Shown here piece after piece: positions 23,407 to 26,024 of a stretch of DNA of 26,024 nt. The number at the start of each line of letters is the position of its first letter. Positions within the stretch are counted from its first letter, which is position 1. This stretch comes from JBNJGT01 sp051819765. GTDB lineage: Archaea > Nanobdellota > Nanobdellia > Woesearchaeales > JACJVW01. Under the pieces are notes generated by a model that made no database searches, was not told where the DNA came from, and saw only the letters and a list, made by a program, of their open reading frames with translations. The position numbers and the translations under genes were made by a program. Location of the stretch: contig JBNJGT010000018.1 in NCBI GenBank assembly GCA_051819765.1, forward strand, positions 1 to 26,024, written 5' to 3'.

Positions 23407-24594
23407 TTACAGTAAACTGTGATAGTCTTCAAGGATGATCTTGTCAAGCTCCTGGATATCACGGAGAAGGAAGAGTTTTCCCTCACCAATCTGGGTGATC
23501 CTTTCTGCAAGATGGGTTGCTTCCTTGTCGAGGTTAATGCCCACCAGTGAGACGGTTACGCCGCTGTTTCGGGCCATGGACACAGCCTCAAGCACCTCCT
23601 GGTTCGGGTCCTCTCCAACGGTGGGGACGGCATCGGTGAGCAGGGTGAGGTGCTTTGTCATATTGCCTGAGGGAAACATTGAAACTGATGATCGGAGGGT
23701 TTCAGTCAGATTGGTCTGCTTGGCAGCGGTTACCGGTGTTATGTGCATGAGGAGCTTTCTGAAATCCAGGGTAGGTTCAATCCGTTCCTTGATCTCAGTC
23801 CCGAAGACGATGAGTCCAACCGGGTCACCCTTGTCAATCGCTTTGAAGGCAAGGGCGATGCCCGCCTTTTTTGCAGCCTCCAATTTCTTGCCTTTCATGG
23901 AACCTGACGCGTCCATGGCGTAGATGACATTGATTGAGCCCTTGCTCTTCTTCTCATCCACGCGCAAGTCTTCCTTTTGCAGGCGAGGATGCTGCCTGCG
24001 GATTGCCTGACGGATGGAGCTTCGCAGGGCGAGGTCACGGTAGGAATCACCGTTCCTGAAGCAGCGGCTGGTGTCCACCACACCCTCACGATGCATCTTC
24101 TTGTGGATCTTCTCACCGAAGATTCCCTTGGGGATGAGGTTGTCCAATTCCTCTGTATATAGGATGAGGGATGCAAGGTAGACACCCTTTTGTGTCATCT
24201 GGTTCTGGTCATCGAAATAGCCCTCTTTTTTCAGCTGGTCTGCCTTCTTGTTCATACGCTCGTTGAGTTCACGCTGGAACTCGGGGATATTGATGTTCTT
24301 CTTGACGTAATTAGCGTCATAGCCGGTGACCAGACGGATTAGTTTCTCGCCATAGATCTGCTTGGCTGTGGCAAAATCCTTGGTGAGAGAATCGAACATC
24401 ATGTCAGGGGTGAATGAGGAGAACCCCTGGTTGAGAACGTCTGAGAGCAGCTTTCCGTCCTTTACGGTGTTATCATCATGCTCAAGGACTGAGTGCATGA
24501 GCTTATCTTCCTCTGCCTGAAACTCCAGGCTTCCCTCGGCCTCTTCCACGCCGGACGAGGGCTGCATCTCCTGGTCCCCGACATTAGGGATCAT
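23407..24594 (-). CDS. Cytoplasmic VWA-domain protein, partner of MoxR-like ATPase
   Basis: The protein has 395 residues from ATG 24594; a GTG one codon earlier (24597) is an alternative. An acidic N-terminal region leads to a helical middle domain (about 60-210). The VWA domain (about 220-390) has the MIDAS DASGS (Asp228), a TNLTETL threonine and LLTDAVP strand. There is no signal or membrane segment, so it acts in the cytoplasm. It starts 11 bases inside the upstream MoxR-like ATPase gene, so the pair is translationally coupled. MoxR AAA+ ATPases and VWA proteins act together as chaperone-like remodelling machines, like ChlI/ChlD in magnesium chelatase. The client is unknown. It is unrelated to the surface VWA proteins in the first 8 kb. 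Confidence 0.9.
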   Translation of the reverse strand: MIPNVGDQEMQPSSGVEEAEGSLEFQAEEDKLMHSVLEHDDNTVKDGKLLSDVLNQGFSSFTPDMMFDSLTKDFATAKQIYGEKLIRLVTGYDANYVKKNINIPEFQRELNERMNKKADQLKKEGYFDDQNQMTQKGVYLASLILYTEELDNLIPKGIFGEKIHKKMHREGVVDTSRCFRNGDSYRDLALRSSIRQAIRRQHPRLQKEDLRVDEKKSKGSINVIYAMDASGSMKGKKLEAAKKAGIALAFKAIDKGDPVGLIVFGTEIKERIEPTLDFRKLLMHITPVTAAKQTNLTETLRSSVSMFPSGNMTKHLTLLTDAVPTVGEDPNQEVLEAVSMARNSGVTVSLVGINLDKEATHLAERITQIGEGKLFLLRDIQELDKIILEDYHSLL

Positions 24595-25588
24595 CACCTT
24601 CTGAGGTGATCTTTTCCTTTCGCATGAAATCGCGAAGCTCCTTTTTCACGAAATCAACCGGATCCTGGAGATACTTGACAGAGGGCTTCATGGTGATCCG
24701 GTGGGAAAGTACTGAGACGATAGCTCGTTCGATGTCCTTGAACTGGACGGTATCCCGTCCCGCAAGATAGGTGTTTGCCTGGCTGCGCTCATAGAGGCTG
24801 AGAGAGGCCCGTACACTGGGGACTTTCTCCAGCTTGTCTGATGACCGCAGTTCACGGACAAAGGTGAGCATAACCTGTTTGAGATGCGACGGGAATGTCA
24901 CCTCAAGGGTGTTTCCCTTGGTCTGGACAATCTCGTCCTCAAACTGGAGGGACTCAGGGTGGCTCATGTAGATGAGGTCTACCCGGTCCAGGAACACGTC
25001 TGATATCTTCTCAGTTGAGGAATCTTCGGGATTCATGGTACCGATGAAAATGAAGTCTGCGGGAAAATCAATGTCATAGCCGCCCACTGTCGCGATCCCT
25101 TCCTCAAGAATCTGAAGGAGGGCGTTCTGAAGCTTTTCAGGACAGCGATTGAGCTCGTCGAAAAACAGGACACCTTTGTTTGCCTTGAATATCTTTCCAG
25201 GCGTGAAGGCTTCGATTGACATAGGGCCAAACTCGAGGGCTTTGACCGGGTCTATGTCTCCGATGAGATCTTCCACACTCAAGTCAGGACTGCCCTGGAT
25301 CCTGACAAAGCGGTCGATGCCGGGCACTGTCTTTGTCTTGTGCGTATCGGTCTTGCAGAAGGGGCAGACCGGATCATCAGGGTGACAGTGATAGGCGCAG
25401 TCATTGAGTTCCAGATCAGGCAACAGGTCTGCCACGTTCTTTGCCAGTGTCGTCTTTCCTATACCGGGGGTACCGACAATGATGATGTGATGCTTCATGA
25501 GAAGCGCTGACTTGAGCTGCTCTTTGGTCTCCTTTTGTCCGATTATCTCAGTGAATACATTGCCCTGCAATTGCGCTTTCAAATCCAT
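24584..25588 (-). CDS. MoxR/ChlI-like AAA+ ATPase with cysteine-rich insertion
   Basis: The protein has 334 residues. Walker A is GTPGIGKT (39-46), Walker B is GVLFFDELNRC, and sensor 1 GTMNPE and the arginine-finger region FLDRVDL follow in MoxR/magnesium-chelatase-I order. A small insertion after the P-loop helix holds Cys64, Cys68, Cys75 and Cys78 plus His residues (CHPDDPVCPFC), a probable zinc-binding loop, seen in some ChlI-like family members. A TATA element at 25611-25620 is centred 28 bases before ATG 25588. The downstream VWA gene overlaps it. Together they probably form a metal-insertion or protein-remodelling machine; no other chelatase or porphyrin gene is present. Confidence 0.92.
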   Translation of the reverse strand: MDLKAQLQGNVFTEIIGQKETKEQLKSALLMKHHIIIVGTPGIGKTTLAKNVADLLPDLELNDCAYHCHPDDPVCPFCKTDTHKTKTVPGIDRFVRIQGSPDLSVEDLIGDIDPVKALEFGPMSIEAFTPGKIFKANKGVLFFDELNRCPEKLQNALLQILEEGIATVGGYDIDFPADFIFIGTMNPEDSSTEKISDVFLDRVDLIYMSHPESLQFEDEIVQTKGNTLEVTFPSHLKQVMLTFVRELRSSDKLEKVPSVRASLSLYERSQANTYLAGRDTVQFKDIERAIVSVLSHRITMKPSVKYLQDPVDFVKKELRDFMRKEKITSEGDDP

Positions 25589-25610
25589 GGTTCACACGAA
25601 AAAAATAGGT

Positions 25611-25620
25611 TTTTATAAAA
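25611..25620 (-). promoter_or_regulatory. MoxR/VWA operon TATA element
   Basis: TTTTATAAAA, symmetric on both strands, is centred 28 bases before ATG 25588 and directly follows the stop of the putative 80-codon ORF. Confidence 0.6.
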
Positions 25621-25621
25621 C

Positions 25622-25864
25622 TTATGTAACCGGACGAAAACGTGCCGCGCCCTTGATCAAAGCTTCCTCTATACTTGATCCGAGAGGAATATTTCCTTCA
25701 ATCTCCATCGTGAGGTTAGGGTATTCGCGCCAATAGTCTCCGTGCAGTATTACGGTCTGCCAACAAGATGTATTCATGGTATGCTGCCACTTGCAAGAAA
25801 CCTCTAGCAAGGAGATTATATCCCAAACGCGCACTCTATTCAGTCTATCTACCAATGAATTCAC
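25622..25864 (-). CDS. Possible small protein (80 residues, GTG start) before the MoxR gene
   Basis: This GTG-initiated frame ends at TAA 25622, abutting the MoxR promoter. An internal ATG at 25777 would give 51 residues. The C-terminal half (DYWREYPNLTMEIEGNIPLG, then SSIEEALIKGAARF) has ordinary protein composition and helix-forming character, while the N-terminal half is less convincing. No good TATA element or Shine-Dalgarno was found at the expected distance. I recognise no family. Confidence 0.35.
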   Translation of the reverse strand: MNSLVDRLNRVRVWDIISLLEVSCKWQHTMNTSCWQTVILHGDYWREYPNLTMEIEGNIPLGSSIEEALIKGAARFRPVT

Positions 25865-25958
25865 CTTTAAGAATCATGGTAAATAGTATCTTGGTGTTCG
25901 CAGCTTATCAGTAAAAACCCCCCCTGGATGGAGGCATTGTTAATAGAGATTCAAAAAA

Positions 25959-25967
25959 CTTATATAT
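25959..25967 (+). promoter_or_regulatory. TATA element of the last, truncated gene
   Basis: CTTATATAT is centred 26 bases before ATG 25989, predicting a leaderless transcript. Confidence 0.6.
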
Positions 25968-25988
25968 CAGTACTCTCACGTAGTAATA

Positions 25989-26024
25989 ATGGAATTGAAA
26001 GAAATTGCTAAAAAATTAGAAAGT
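25989..26024 (+). CDS. Start of a plus-strand gene cut by the window edge
   Basis: Only 12 codons are visible (MELKEIAKKLES), in frame to the edge. The correctly spaced TATA element supports a real start. The amphipathic helix could open a helix-turn-helix domain, but nothing more can be said. Confidence 0.5.
   Translation, partial: MELKEIAKKLES

Noticed and set aside
1..26024. CRISPR array, rRNA or tRNA genes
   Set aside because: No regularly spaced repeats, rRNA signatures or tRNA T-arm motifs were seen on either strand.

Overview
The window is archaeal chromosomal DNA. It carries an archaeal-type uS2, the RecA-family paralogue RadB, the wyosine enzyme TYW1/Taw1, an archaeal MBF1 with its N-terminal zinc ribbon, and prepilin-like proteins with class III signal peptides. 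Nearly every gene or operon has a T/A-rich TATA element centred 25-28 bases before its start codon, which is the pattern of archaeal leaderless transcripts. Genes are densely packed, with many ATGA start/stop overlaps and convergent tail overlaps. This would fit a small-genome archaeon, for example a DPANN or Woesearchaeota-like lineage, but the lineage is an inference.

Region 1 (1-8643, minus strand) is one tightly overlapping surface-structure operon. It starts with three short prepilin-like proteins. A 1600-residue membrane-anchored VWA protein follows, whose VWA fold is interrupted by roughly 700 residues. Next come a 309-residue anchored protein rich in N-glycosylation sequons and a second VWA paralogue cut by the window edge. 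Region 2 (8706-11493, plus strand) is divergent from it across about 100 bases. It encodes a charged coiled-coil protein, a degenerate KaiC-like domain fused to a Ras-like GTPase, a roadblock/LC7 protein and MBF1. A small GTPase plus a roadblock protein is the logic of the bacterial MglA/MglB polarity switch. Finding this pair back to back with a pilus/adhesin operon is the most interesting feature of the window.

Region 3 (11449-14972) has two tandem GT-C/STT3-like polytopic membrane proteins and divergent radB, sharing one central TATA element. Region 4 (14938-18063) has rpsB with an unusually long leader, about 560 bases without a supported gene but with short repeats, and a membrane-anchored formylglycine-generating-enzyme-fold protein lacking the catalytic cysteines. 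Region 5 (18064-21338) holds a PHP phosphoesterase, ThpR, thymidylate kinase, dUTPase with two probable tiny ORFs behind it, and an unidentified 172-residue protein. Tmk and Dut act in the same dTTP pathway.

Region 6 (21339-21818) is a decayed insertion-sequence remnant with nested palindromes. Region 7 (21819-26024) holds taw1, a calcineurin-like phosphoesterase, a MoxR/ChlI-like AAA+ ATPase with its VWA partner, a possible small ORF and the first 12 codons of a further gene.
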